The position numbers and the translations under genes are program-made. Of a DNA stretch of 64,000 nucleotides, positions 24,351 to 38,149 are shown in pieces (position 1 is the stretch's first letter; each line of letters starts with the position of its first letter). Below the pieces are notes generated by a model. It worked only from the letters and a program-made list of their open reading frames with translations, was not told the DNA's origin and ran no database searches. This stretch comes from Carya illinoinensis (lineage: Eukaryota > Streptophyta > Magnoliopsida > Fagales > Juglandaceae): the NCBI RefSeq assembly GCF_018687715.1, contig NC_056766.1:38349433-38413432 (forward strand), in the 5' to 3' direction.

Positions 24351-24954
24351 ACGGGCAGTGTGGTTAACTTCACGCAAATTAGATAGATACAGAAAAGAAA
24401 GTAAAAACGACAATGGAAGTGAAGTAAGAAACCCTAGGTGTATTCTTTGCAGTGAGTGTTCTTGTTGGCTAGTCAACTGGGATTCTCCTGTTTTCTCGTT
24501 TCCTTTTATCTTTTATTTCTTTTGAAAAATTTTTTATTTTTTTATTATATATAATATGACATATTTATTATTATTAAATAATTAAAAAATAAAAATAAAA
24601 TAACAGTATAATATTAATATTTCTTCTTTGCTAAATTATTATTATTTTTATTGTAAAATTTATTTTCTCATCTCAATAAAAAAGAAAAGAGAGTTTCTTA
24701 AAACTTAGAAAAAAATAATTAGACTTGACTTGCTATCCGTTCTATACGCATGGGTAGCTGCCCTTTCTATATCTCGCCGGGCGCACACGCGGTGTAGCGA
24801 CGAGGCCCCCCCGCCTACATCCCCACCCCCTTGTTTGGTTCATCTGTCTCCATTGACCTGGTGAATGTATTATTTATCCTTTCGCCCGTAGATTCAGCCA
24901 ATTTCAATACTGAAATAAAGACCTAGCTAAAATTATATCTAAAGAATAATAAAA

Positions 24955-25127
24955 TAATAATGTTACGTACAGTTATAAAGTATATAAACATCATACAATT
25001 GATTTGAAAAAATTTAATTTATTATTAAAAATTTAATTTCTTTTAATATAAGTCTCGTATTTATTTAATTTTTTAAAATACTTATATAATATTTACGTCC
25101 TCACCACAGCGAATATCATTTTTCATA
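24955..25127. mobile_element. Diverged Mutator-type MITE, related to 16082-16254
   Basis: The left end 'aatgttacgtacagttat' and the reverse-complemented right end 'gaaaaatgatattcgctgtg' match the ends of the 16082 element ('aatgctacgtacagtc' and 'gagaaatgatatttgcagtc'), and the length is about the same. The target duplication is no longer clear, so this is an older copy. Confidence 0.65.
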
Positions 25128-26789
25128 TAATATATATAAGTTGGCAACGGATGAAATCTAAATAGTGTGTGGATTTAGGATTGCGGGGCCTGTCCGCTTG
25201 CTTGGTGTGGATGGTTTGCTTGCCCGCCAGAAGGAGGGCTTAGGCGCGGCTGCTAGGCACGAGTAAGCCAGCCAACAGCCGTACTAAAAATGCCCCTCTT
25301 TTACAAGATGATGCAATTTTATTTATAAAATTTTATATATAATTATTTTTACTCTATTTATATAATTAGTTACGTATTAAAAAAATTAATATAATTAATT
25401 ATATTAATAAAATATATAAAAATAAATATTTGAAGAATTTTCTATTGTTTCTAAAGTTATGTAATGATTTTATGTACTACTTTGCCCCCATCATTTCCTA
25501 GTGCCGTGTCTGACTCTGCATGATATTCCATCTAAAGGCATACTCTTCATCATGACAATTGACAAATGCACATTAATTTTAGTTTGATTACTTTTCTTTA
25601 GATTATAATGAAACTTTACTCTTCTGCCTGATAAATGAAACTGTAAAAGTAAAGTAATGTTGTTGTTTTGGAAAATGTTATTTATAGTTATTTTTGTATA
25701 TTTTTTATATATTTTATTAATATGATTGATTGTATTATTATTTTTTTAATATTTAACTAATTATATCAGTAAAATGAATAAAAAAATATATAAAATAACT
25801 GTACATAAAATTGATGATACTCGAATGGATAAAAGTGATGGATTAAAGGGGTTGATGAAGTTTTTATTTTTTATTTTTATTTAATGATTTAAAAATTAAC
25901 TATTAGTGAATTAATTATCGGTCGCTTTTCTCGGTTAAATCTCACGGTCCGAGTAGCTCGACCCTCGTTTTATTGAAAACGTGCTTTGAGCTTGTGGAGG
26001 AATGGTAGCACTGATATTTACTACTTCTATGTACACCATATAAAGGATAAGTAATATTAATATAACATAAACATGTCAAGCACCCGCCTTGCACGTGCCT
26101 GCCAAGCTAGTATATATTATAATAAATAATGGATGATGATTACTATTTTATTGTCACCCCTTCACTATTAGTATATTTGAAATTTTTATTTTTTTATTAT
26201 TTTCTTTTAAATATTTTTTTAACATTTTTAATCATTAAGAAAAAAATAAAAAATATATATATAATTTCATTAATGATCATTTCTTTAACTATTAAGTAAA
26301 AAAAATAATAAAATAATAGTTGAAAGATAATAAGTCTATCATTATTCATAAATAATATATCCACACTAAACATATGGTAACTATGTTTTAAGATAGCGAT
26401 ATTAATTTTTTAAGTTATTTTAAAAAAAAAAACTCTCATCTAAAATATGATTATATAAAATATTGTAAAAATTATTATGTAAATTATTTTTAATCATATT
26501 GATTGATATATCATATTTTAAGTTGGTAAATTGATCATTTCAATAAAAAAAATTTGTTATTTATTATTTATCTGATTTTTAACTTTGATTTAATTATAAT
26601 TTCTTTTGTTGAAATGATAAGATTCTTGCCACTTTTGTCTATCCAACTAGTGGTAGATTTCTTTTTCCAATAATAGCAAGGTCAAAATTATTGCTCCAAA
26701 AAATGATTATCAATAATATAATGATATTCACTCTCTCATTAAAAAAAAAAAAAAAAAAAAAAAGTAAACTTTAGAGCCAGTAGAACTCG

Positions 26790-27110
26790 ATCTATTGACT
26801 TAGTCTAGTTTTATGCTAAGTTTAACGTCTAAATACTCAACTCTTAAATTACTAAACTCATTTCAACTCAAAATTTATTTACACACGAGACCCACAACTT
26901 ATTTTTAACCTAACATATCTTTACACACATGACCCATAATCTTTTTCAACTTTTCATAAATATATATATATATATATATATAAACTTATTTTAATATCTA
27001 AACATATATTAAGTGGATCCTATAAAACATATTTCATAATCTCAACTCACTATTATTTATAAAAAATTTAATTCATCTCAACTTAACTTAACATCTAAAC
27101 GTAATTTTAA
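26790..27110. repeat. Dispersed repeat, also present near 33473-33615
   Basis: The stretch 'taaatactcaactcttaaat...acgagacccacaac' matches, in reverse complement, 33473-33615 ('gtttggatattaagtt...gaattgtgggtctcacgtg'). It is a common non-coding dispersed repeat type in this genome; further pieces appear near 36380-36560 and 61510-61870. Confidence 0.6.
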
Positions 27111-29254
27111 AATCATTCATATTTTTTAAGACAAAGAGCGAGTGTTTTTATCTTTTGTCAATAAAAAGGATGCCAAGGAAGGATAATGTTAGATATATTT
27201 TCAAATTTAATAATATGATTTATTCAGCTTTATAAAATCATGCAACTCTTGAAAAGTAGCCTTAGAGCTCTATGTTTTATCTCTTCATTCTTTTTCAATT
27301 CTCTTCTGCTTGGTTTATATGTTGTTCTATATCTCATCTTCTTTTTATGTCTTATCAAAGTTTGTCATTGTTAGACCATCTCTTTCTCTTTTTGTCACTT
27401 TTATCTTAGCATGGTAGGGTTTATAATCTTCCATGCGTCTTTGATGGACTTAACACTTGCACTAACTTTATCCCCAATAGGTAACAAGTTAAATCTTGAT
27501 AAATCGTACATTCATTTCACTCACATCCCATAATAATATATTAGAAGTTTCAAACTCGGTTTGCATTATAATTTCCTTAGAACCAACTTATCTTGCGGTT
27601 AAAGTAATTTATTAAGAGTCTGATAGCCTGATGACATATGACTCAGTTCTCTAAATGAAAAATCTGAATTTGAAACTTTTCGTCCCCTTTATCAAAAAAA
27701 AAAAAAGTAACTCAGTAAATTTTTTATTCTTGTGGAAACGCATAATTGTATGTATTCAAGGAATCAATTAGAAAAAATATCAAAATATCATTCTCAAAAT
27801 CTTAGATCCATTGTATCTAAATGATGTTTTTTCTAAACAGCTCGATCATATATATTAAAATGGCAAAATATGGAGATGAGGTGTTCACAAGGACGGTTGA
27901 TTTAACTATTCATAAGATTATTGATTGATTTGATTTACTTGTAACATTAGAAGATATTGCGTTTATGTAGATTGTTCTGCCATGTTAACCAAAGAAATCC
28001 ACCTCCATTGCCATAGACAAGGAGCATGATGACCTTAATTTTTAGGGAAAGTAATAACATCGATAGAAGGAGGTTGGATCAAATAGGATTTGGAAAAGAT
28101 ACACAATCATTTTTACATCTTTTTATAGAATGATATTTTAAATCAGATATATTAATATAAAATAATTTATAAAAAGGATTTTACAGTACCGTAGGATTTT
28201 GCCAGCATCAAGAAGTACAAAATGAAATGACATGTGGGGTTTAAGTTCCAAGGTGGAGGGGCATAAGCGGTTAGAGCTTTAAAATAGAGTGGCTCTACCG
28301 TCACACGTATGGGAGGCCTCGATAGCGTTTTTCTTTAATGTATTTTTTTAATATATTTTCATATTTTAAAAAAAATTATAACATCATTTAAAAAATATTT
28401 CTTTAATTATTAAATAAAAAATAAACAAATAAATTGTTGGGATCATTCATATGATTGAAGATGGGAACACTCCGATCAAAATGAACTATGGCTTCACAAA
28501 ATTTTTTAAGACTAATATTAGATCTAGTTTTAATTAAATTCTGTATAATTTTTTTTGAAAAAGAATATAATTTATTATTAAATAATTAATTTTTTATGTG
28601 AATATTATATTTATTTTTTATTTTTAAAAAATAGTGTGTGATATTTTTACAAGTGACATTTGTCAACTTTTAATAGCTTGAAAATCTAGCGGTGCAATGC
28701 ATGTTGCTCGAAAATATGCAAAAGGCAACATATTAATCATTTTTTATTATAAAAGAGAGTAAAGGAAAGGGAGAATGGTTAGGTTTCCTCATGACTTATA
28801 CACACACACATATATATATATATATATAAAGAAAATCTATTTTACACATACCACTAATGTGGAAGTTTTACACATCAATTATGCAAAAACAATTATTAGT
28901 GTTTTGATATTTTTTAAAATTATAATAATGGATCCTATTAGGGATAAATTCAACCGAGTTAAATTCATTGAAAATCTATCACTAACAATAAGGAAAGAGA
29001 TAAAACTAAGAGATAAAATAAGTTGACTCAGACTCTTAAAATGAAATGGTTTTATAAGGTAAGTACAATTCAATCACTCTAAAAAAGGAAATAGATCTCT
29101 ATACAAAGAGGAGATCTATACAAATCTAAAGGGCTCTTTATGACTTCTATACGCACAGACTCTACCATGCACATTGACTCCAAAGAATATTCTTTCAAAG
29201 AAGACATCATCTTTAATTTTTTGAAATCTTAAATTATTATTTTTCAAAAACCTC

Positions 29255-30470
29255 CCCCAACCTAGAGCAGCGCCACCCGGGGGGGAGGGGTTGGGAGCTT
29301 CGTCTCCTGCTCCCCTCCCTCTCTCTATCTGTTTAAAGGTTTTTTATTTCCAGTTTTTAGGTTTTTTCAGGCCAATAAGGGAGGATCACCGTCCCGGGCC
29401 GTCCAGCTGCCGAACGTCTACACACGCCCCTCCGGGATGCTGCTTAGGTGCCGATCTACAAACCCACCGAACGTGGTGCCAGGCGGAGTGGGGCGTAGCT
29501 CGCACGCGCGAGACGAAACTTGGGCTCCCTACGGCGAGTGGACCTCACGCGCCACCACAGACTACCTTCAGAGGTTTATCTCGACCTTTTTTGGATCCTC
29601 AGGCTTCGGTTGTCAGCTTCCGGGTGGCAGTTTTCCTCCCAGGTTTCTTTTTGAGCCCGGCACGGCCTCTGTTTCGCCGGTAGATTTGTTTTCGGTCTTT
29701 CTTTTATCGGCGTCCTGTTTTCTTTTTTTGTTCGGTCCTTGCCGCGGTTGGTCTATCGCTGGTGGCAGTGCCCTGTATCTCCGTTAATGGAGGTTGCTTT
29801 CGGTGTCTGGTTTTTGTGTCCTGTATCGCCAGTGGTTGTGCCCGGTTTTGTGTAGCAGATGTTGGTGTTGTTGTTGTTTCTTTGTTCTACCCTTTTCAGG
29901 TGGAGTCCACGTTGAGGTGAGGTGCTGTTGGGCGGCCTCAATCTGAGGCAAAGTGCTTAGAGTGGCGGTCGATGCTACGGCCGGTAGTCGTACGGCCGGC
30001 CTTCATTGGGAGGTTTCTGTGGTCCGTACGTAAGCTGGGTGCTCGTGCTGTTGGGCTCGTGATGCCGATTGCCTGTGGAGGGTGTGCCGCCGGAGCCCTG
30101 CCGTGCTCGTGGTTGTGTTTTATTTTTGTTTTTTGTTTTTGTTGGTTTCTTGTTTTGTGGGTTTTCTGTTGTTTTTAGTTTTAGTATGGGTCTATCCTAT
30201 TGAACTGTTTGTTCGTGGTGATTGTCTCCGCATTCCGCCTCCTTGGAGGTTAGAGGAGCTTTCCAGTCTCTGATTATACAGAGTGTTTACTCTCTTTTTT
30301 GAGAGTCTTAGAAGTTTAAGGCAATGTCCGTCACTTTATGTGCGGGGAAGCTCCTGAGCAGTTGCGTTAGTTGATTTTATAGTCTGGTTCTCCTGACTTA
30401 TAAGTCACATTTGTAATTTCGTTTACCGAATGAATGCAATGAAACATTTTTCTATCAAAAAAAAATATTG
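29255..30470 (+). mobile_element. GC-rich segment ending in an A run: possible non-LTR retroposon
   Basis: About 1.2 kb with composition quite unlike its surroundings (many CG dinucleotides, CT-rich start, GT-rich middle), ending 'aatgcaatgaaac' followed by 'ttttctatc' and A9 at about 30460-30468. A 3' A-tail after a T-rich 3' end fits a LINE- or SINE-like retroposon. The ORFs in it (for example 29291-29683) show no recognisable domain. No target duplication was found. It could instead be a processed non-coding transcript or an organelle-like insertion. Boundaries are approximate. Confidence 0.42.
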
Positions 30471-33400
30471 AGAGATACGTGAGGCCATGAGAAATTATAA
30501 AACTGTATATTATAGTAAATTTCACCCCTAAATAACTTATAGATATAGGCTTTTATGTCGAATAATATAAATCTATATATCTTCTTATTTATCTTTTATT
30601 TATTTATTTATTATTCATTTCATAGATGGCACGAAGAATACTACATCAACGTCTGAAACATTATCGTGGGCTGATAATGATTGTTTCTCAAACAGTTAGA
30701 TATAGATATAAAACTTGCTATCATATACAGGATCAAACAGTTACAAAAATGGGAACCATCCTGCCATTTTCAGTACAAGATCATCTCAACATGAGCCAAT
30801 AATTCACGTTAGGTGGAGATATAAAACTGCTACCATTTTGTCCTTTGGGATTGGGCTTTTCCATAGAAATAACTTTCCCTTTTATTTTTATTTAAATGTC
30901 TCCCTTATCTTTTTTGGGGGCTTTCTTCCAAAAATATCCATTGCCACCAAATATTCTCGTTGCCACAAAGAATCCTTCTTTATTAAGTTATGAGAGAGTC
31001 CCAATTTTCCCATTCTCACGTCTTGTCAAAGTGGGAACTTTACGCAAGGCTTTGTTATTTTTCATTTTGTCTGAATCCCACCACGATTCATTTCACTATT
31101 TTTTTATTCCTAATTTAAACTATTAACTGAATTTATTATAAGAGAGTTTTGGTACTTGCAATTGCCATATATGTCAACACATCACTTGTTGTAGAATTTA
31201 TTATAATTATAAAACTAGCATTATTGTTATTCTAAAGTCTCTACATCATACGATATTTACGAGACATAATTTAATTTGAAAGATAAATTTTAAGTTTGAA
31301 TCTTACCATTAAAGTGATGTGGACGACGTGTTCTACATACCAACTTAAAAATAAAATAACTAAAAAAGACTTACAGATAAACTTTTTCACAATAGAAATA
31401 ATAATTGTGGGAGTCTCAATCGTTCACTGGTTATATATATGTATGTTGATGTAGGACCCTTTAACAAACCCAAGTTTATGGTGATGATTAGTGCATGACA
31501 GATTTGATGTGAAAAAACAATACCACAACTTGAAGCTTAGCTTAGGATGAGGTACAAACTAGCATGCATGCATGTTTATGATAATTTAAGGCCAAATACT
31601 GTGCTGTCCAATGATGAGATATGAAGACCATGAGATTAAAGTAATCAAATTTCCAGCAAAAACTAGGGTGTGTTATGATCTTAATTAGGTGAGATTCTTA
31701 GGAGAGAGTCTCCAAAGTCCAAAGGGCATTAAGTTATACATCTTGACAGCCACACTGCACATAAAATAAGGGCAGAAATTAGCTGTCTCTACATTCACCT
31801 GTCTGTATACATGCTCTCCATGATATTGCATGCAGGTCGATGCTTGAATTCATGATGTTTGGATAAGGGAAACAATTCATGAGATGTATAATGTTTACTT
31901 ATGTGGCTTTGTGTGCAAGGTTTCTCTTGTGCTAAAGAAAATATTACTACAAAAAAAATGACAATTTGTGACAGATTATATGCGACGAGAATGATTATTT
32001 ATGATTAAAACACTCATTTTAACAAAAAATAATCATTTTCGCAAGAAATAACTGATCACAATTGAACAGTTTTCTTATATTGTTATATGGTGATATATGT
32101 ATATATATATATATATATATATTTTTAACCTCGAGTCTGTTTTATGAATGAGAAATTGAATATGAAATGTAGTTATTTATCTTAAATATTATCATCATTC
32201 TTAGTCATACTAACCATATAACACGTGTTAAGTGATTGTAATTTAAGCAATTGACAGATGAAATCACTTAAAATATGTGACATCAATAAGTGTGACTAAG
32301 TCTGACCAGATTTAATTAGGTTGAAGAGTGGTAGCATTGCTCAAACTCCCCCGTCCCTCGGACCTATAATCCTAATAAATCACATGCTTAATAATGAATT
32401 AAATCTCAAACTTCATCCTTTATTAGAAAAGAAAAGCAAGGTGCTAGCTAGGATCATATATATAGATGCCCAGGCATGCTTAGATCACACACATGCTTAA
32501 ATTAGGTTAACCATAGGTGAGATGTTCCTTTCTCCTCTTTTCTTTCTTTGTAACTAAGTTTTCTTTGGTGATCTTGTGAAGCATGCAAAACTACTGGACA
32601 CCAACAAGCACCATTCACATGATTCACTTATAAAAAGCACATGATCGAATTTTCACTTCTTGTACCCTATCTTTTGTTTTTATTCAGTATTAATTAATAC
32701 CAAGATTCCAAGGTTAGTTGAGTTTGGTGCTGATCGAAGTAAACCAGTGAATATACTACGGTTTTTGAGGATTAATTGCTCCTTAAAGGGTGTATTAATT
32801 TACAGGCCGGAAAGAGACCCAAAACCTAACGTGCACTTCAACACAAAATCTTAGGTCTAAATATAACATCATGTTGAAAAGAACAGGCAGACAGCCGAGT
32901 GCATGCAAGTAGTTTAACCCATGTTTAGATGGGAGGTGCTTTAATTTTGAGCAGACAATGACATTCCTATTACTTCTGAAAGCAATTTGCAACTTGTTTA
33001 CTTCATTAAGAAAATCAATTATTTTCTTAATCAATTATTTTCAAGTGCTACAGTCACAAAAAGATTCCTACATAGTAAATCCATAAATTACTAAGAATGT
33101 TAGATTTACTTTATAATAAAAATATCTTTATAATATAACATATCACATCAAAATATATCAGTTTGTGAATTTATTTTTCTAAAGTTTTTTTGTGACTAAA
33201 ATTTTTTTCTTTAAATTTGTTTTTATTGGTGTACATTTTCAATAATAATAATAATACTAGTTTATGGGGTGTGATGTCGACTACTTGTATATAAATACTC
33301 GAGTGTATCTTCCCTAGCAATAATTAATATTTTTGGTGGATTGACAATTCACAATCCGACGAGAGGTGTTGAGTCTCGGATTCGATTAGCGAGGATCAGC

Positions 33401-36400
33401 CTCAATGAGGGGGAGTAATTATTGAAATGCGTTCAGAATGAAAGAGCTTGGAGTTTGACAATTTTGCTTGCCCCGTTTGGATATTAAGTTAAATTAAGAT
33501 GAATTGTGGGTCTCACGTGTAAAGAAGTTTTGAATTGAATAATATTTATCGATTTAAGAGTTAGGTGTTTGGATATTAGACCCAGTTTAAAATTAAATTG
33601 AACTAAGTTAATCTCAGTATCTTCCAAGTTTCATATAAACCAAAGAATTGTTATTCGTTATATTTTTACTATCATTCTCCCGTATGTCTTTAAATGATTG
33701 AAAATTATATATTATTCGTTATTTATTATTAAATTATTTGATATGATATAAGAGGATGTTTAGATAACAATAATTTCGAGAATAGTTTATACAATTTAAT
33801 TTTTTTTTCCTTTTCTATATTTTTATTTTAGGTTTCGTTTGATTGCACAAATTATCTTATTTTATCTCGTTACAATTTTTTGAAACTTTCATACAAAATA
33901 TAATAAATAATTTAACATTTTCAAATTCTAAAATAAGAATTATATTAAAAAATTATATTTTTGATAATATTTTATTCAAATTTTAATTATATATATATAT
34001 ATATATATATTCAAGTATGGTGTGACAGTTCTATCTGCCTATATATCATGAAATGAAAGTACAAAACCCCATTTTGTTAGATCTTGAGCTACATGATTAA
34101 GTTAATGTACTATGATCGATTGACCTTTTGCATCTTCCATCGGTTGAAACAGAAACGGATTTGAGTGTCTTTGATGATGGGATTGATCTCCCAATTTATT
34201 AGGTGTCGTTAGTCAAGACGACATCTGCCACTGCTTGAAAATCCCTTCCAAAGATTGGCCTTTCGTAGCGTTTTAAACCATGCTCATGAAACAACTCTTA
34301 ATAAAATATTGTCTTTGCTTCTTGATTGTCGGAGGGTGAACTGTCAATCTACTTAAAATAACTAAACTTGCTTTTGCATGAGGCTCTTGCGACTCAAATC
34401 TATGACTTCTAGCTTTGATATTACTTGTTGGACTATGAACTGCCAACCCCATTTAAGATCAATTAGTGTTAGTAGAGATACAATCATATCTTTTATGGTA
34501 TTCATCATTTTATCTTCCCAAACTTATTTTTAGAACAGTCGAAGTGAGTAATATTGTGATCCGTTTTATAGTATCCGAAATGCCTTGACACAAAATATTA
34601 TGAATGACCACATATACTAACATATGTGGAGAGAAAGGGATACCAGATTTTTGCTGAAGGATCTAGAAGAATGGAGAGCAGTTAAGATACATTAATTTTA
34701 AAATCGATACACGCATTCCATTGCGCAATAAGCATATTCCAACAAGAAGTTAAGAAAAATTCTTCTGATAGAAATCCCACCATGTTTGTTAGAATTTCAT
34801 AGTGAGAAGGATCCTCCTTAGTCAATAATAACATGGCTTGTAATATATGCTACCTTATTGTAATAACTCTATTTCACTAATGAAGTCACTTTAGGGGGAA
34901 AAAAGAAGAAGCAAAAGACTATCAGGACAAAGTAGTACTGCTAGGATGAATATTGGATGTTCCAAGACTCTATGTCAAAACTGAATTTGTAAGTGGTGGG
35001 TGAGAGGCTAATTATTAGATAGTCCTATAGTATGAACAAAATGGTAGTCCTAACTTATAACAAGATGTGATATTAAATATGATATCTTATTATCTTATAA
35101 TAGATTGGGAATTAATATGTGTCTGTGACCTGGTCTTGGGCTTTTGGCAATTTCAAGTCTTTCTCAAACTTTTGAACAAAATACAAAAAATAATTCAACA
35201 TTTTCAAATTCTAGAACAAGAAAATATAGCTTAAAATATCTTATTTTTATTCAATTTTTTCTCTCTTATTTTCTAAAATCTCATAAAATATTTTAACTCA
35301 AACTATTTTACTACTATTCAGAAACTATTTTACTATTGTTCATAAATTTCTCAACTCATCTCATCTGTATAATCAAACGAGGCTTAAATGTTTCTGACTT
35401 TGATAGACATAGTGGACCAAAAGAGTCTTAAAAAATCAGAATACGACTAATACTACAAGAATTTCATAAGATGAGACAATAATTGGTCAAGATTTTTATA
35501 TACTTGCATGCAAACTTTCACATTTCATAAACAAAAAACCACAACTCATTTTCATATTTAATGGATTGGTCAAGATTTTATATATGAAGTACTGAAGATT
35601 GATTACAAAAGACAATGTTTCATTATGTAGGCAATAAATGGGATTAGGCAAATTATTGTTGGTTGGAAATTGAGGAAAAAGATACTTGTCACTGCACTCA
35701 ACCCACCATCTTGTTCAAATATGGAGCAGTAAACTCTACCCAACTTTGCAATATTTTCCACATACAACTCATTGTAATCTCATCTTACTTTAGATTAAAA
35801 TATTCTAAAACTCTTGCTCAAGTTCTAAGATATGTCAATCTATCAAGAGAGACAAACATGGAATTAGGCCTTAAAATTTTTTAAACATTTGAATCATTTG
35901 ATATAGTTATACAAGTACAAAAATAAATAAATATTGTAAGATGTACTTTATGCATTTATCTATTTATCATTTTAAGTTTTAGAATTAAGATAAAGAGTTA
36001 TACTACTGGTACCGATAATCGATACCCATAGTAGGACCGATAACAAAAAAAATTGTTTTTATTTTTATTTTTCATTTTCTTTTATCTATTTTTTAAACAT
36101 TTTTAGATATTAAAAAAAATAAAAGTACACAAATTTATTAATAATCACTTTCTTAATTATTAAGAATTTTTAAGAAAAAAAACAAAAAGAGCACAATCGA
36201 TCAAACTATTAGTTCACTTAGCAATTCTCTTAAGATAAAACTGTCCAAACAGTCCTCTAAATAAAACCAGAAGTTTTGTTTTTTTAATTAAATTTGAAGA
36301 GGGTTAAGAGTGGATGAAAGTTAACTACTTAAAAGAAGAGTATGTTTGACTCTCCAAACTGTCCAAACTATTAGGCTGCGCTTGGATGTTGAGATGAATT

Positions 36401-37391
36401 GTGAATAGTAATATTTTGTGAGTTCTATTGAAATGAATTTAACTTTTTAAATTAAAATATATGAAATAAATTAAAAGGAATTGAACTTTTTTCTAAAAAA
36501 AATTAAAAAGATAGTGGATTTGATCAATAATTAATTTGAAATAAGTTGGATTCTCTTCCAAACACAGACTTAAAGATTATTTTTTGGATTGATTTATACT
36601 TAAAATAAAAATAAAAGAGGAGGAGGAGGAGAACCATAAATTTCTGCTGGCGAGCTTGACTCTTCAGCCTAACTGAAAAGTATTGGCAGCCACATTTCAC
36701 CATCAAGGGTGCTTCTTAAAAACGGCATATATACTGGGGTGACATTGATGTTGAGGAATTGGGGCCCCAGCAATTGTCCGATGAAGAAAAGGCTTAAGCC
36801 TCTTTCGGTGAATTGCCCCTCAATTAGGTTAAAGGGCACGTGACCCTTTGATGGGGACCCAACTCATGCTCACGGCCTTAAAAACACCATTATCGGCTAC
36901 TTCATATATAGGGATTCAATTGAAATTTGAAAAATGTGATGTTAAAAATGTTAAGATATACAAGTCTCGTATAAGTCACTTGAAAAAGAGTTGTAGATGC
37001 CACTAAAAATGGGTTTTCGTAAGTGGATATCGTTATCTTGAAAGACTTAAGAAAATTGTACATCCCGAACTTGTATGAATCAGTTTCTTTCTATATTTCA
37101 AAGACCTAATTTTATTATGGAGATTATCTTCATCATCAATTGATATTTGTGAAAAGTTGGTACGTGTCATGTCATTATGAATATGTAAAAGAGAAAAAAA
37201 TAATACAACTATCACTCGAAAAATTCTAATATCAAGCTGGTGTATAAAGTAAGTAATTTACATAATTTAAATGGTAAGATTTAAATTTAAATTTTAAAAT
37301 TTATCTCTTAAATCAAATTATGTCATGTAAACATTTTATTAAGTATACTCGGCAACAAGTATCCAATTCATAAGAGACTAATTAGGGTGTA
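30471..37391. other. Gene-free AT-rich intergenic region
   Basis: No ORF above background and no recognisable protein. It holds dispersed repeat fragments (33473-33615; 33836-34010 and 35165-35390, two partial copies of one element whose outer end reads 'ctcatctgtataatcaaacg'), (TA)n runs near 32097-32121 and 33990-34012, a 'gcatgcatgcatg' stretch near 31563, and a clear hAT MITE at 35994-36230. Confidence 0.7.
35994..36230. mobile_element. hAT-type MITE (237 bp), perfect 8-bp TSD
   Basis: Flanked by 'taagataa' at 35986-35993 and 36231-36238. Ends 'agagttatac' and, reverse-complemented, 'agagaattgc'. The AT-rich interior has no ORF. Confidence 0.78.
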
Positions 37392-37399
37392 GGGAAAAG

Positions 37400-37799
37400 C
37401 ATTGTTTCAAATTTTGTACTGTACTAGCCGGTATATGTAGTACTGGCCACTGGTCCGGTACAGAAATTACATCTGTTTCTTACCGATTTAAATACCGGCC
37501 GATATTTCGGCCTGTATCGGCCTACGTACCAACTGGTATTTCTGCCTTTTTTTTTCATTTCTTCAAACTATAAGTTCATTTTTTGACCTCCAATTCATAT
37601 CAGGTTATTTATAATTTATATATATATGTATTTATGTATAATTTATTTATATATAGACTATTATTTTAGAATATAATTAATATATATTTATATATATAAT
37701 TTATTTATATATCGACTATTTCGAAACGGTACCGGTATCGAAATATTTCGTTTCAATGTCTTGACCAGTACGACATCCGGTACGGTATTCAAAATATTG
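37400..37799. mobile_element. hAT-type MITE (400 bp), relative of 16938-17576
   Basis: Near-perfect 8-bp duplication ('gggaaaag' at 37392-37399, 'gggagaag' at 37800-37807). Ends 'cattgtttcaaattttg' and, reverse-complemented, 'caatattttgaataccg'. Shares 'tcgaaatatttcgtttcaat' near the right end with the 16938 element ('tgaaatatttcattccaat'). GC-rich ends around an AT-rich centre are typical of this family. Confidence 0.83.
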
Positions 37800-38149
37800 G
37801 GGAGAAGAGTACAAGTGGTTAGAGATGGAATCTTGGGCTTATGGGCCAGTCTTAGATCTCAGGACGACCTTAATCCTTGTGCACATTCTGGGCCAACATG
37901 TTGGGCTTATGTTGGCCCATTTTGTGTCAACTAGTCAATCTATGGTATTTGTTAAGACAAAAACATCCAGCACATATACAATGTAAACTCTTAATAAGAC
38001 GATATTAACCGCCGTGAAAGATTATTAATATGTAACTGATGTGGCCGGAGTTGTACAAATATTTTGTTACGGCGAAAGTCTCTGCCCTGATAAATCCATT
38101 GGTCGAGTAAAACCAGACTGCCTTGAACGGCTTTTTTTCCGTACACTCT

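Larger units (their letters stand above)
24380..29254. other. AT-rich intergenic region with MITE debris
   Basis: No gene recognised. It contains a possible promoter zone for the receptor kinase (24380-24900, with a short GC-rich patch 'gggcgcacacgcggtgtagc'), a Mutator-MITE relative (24955-25127), a GC-rich patch at 25180-25290, an AT-rich MITE-like block (26147-26340), a 23-base A run (about 26741-26763), a dispersed repeat (26790-27110), a (TA)n run near 26955-26982 and a (CA)(TA) microsatellite near 28800-28830. Confidence 0.7.

Noticed and set aside
24780..24830. GC-rich patch 'gggcgcacacgcggtgtagc' as a tRNA gene or rRNA fragment
   Set aside because: No cloverleaf, no B-box 'ggttcgaatcc' and no rRNA similarity that I could recognise.
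29291..29787. ORFs of 130 and 116 codons in the GC-rich segment
   Set aside because: No domain, two overlapping frames, and proline/arginine-rich composition expected from GC-rich random sequence.
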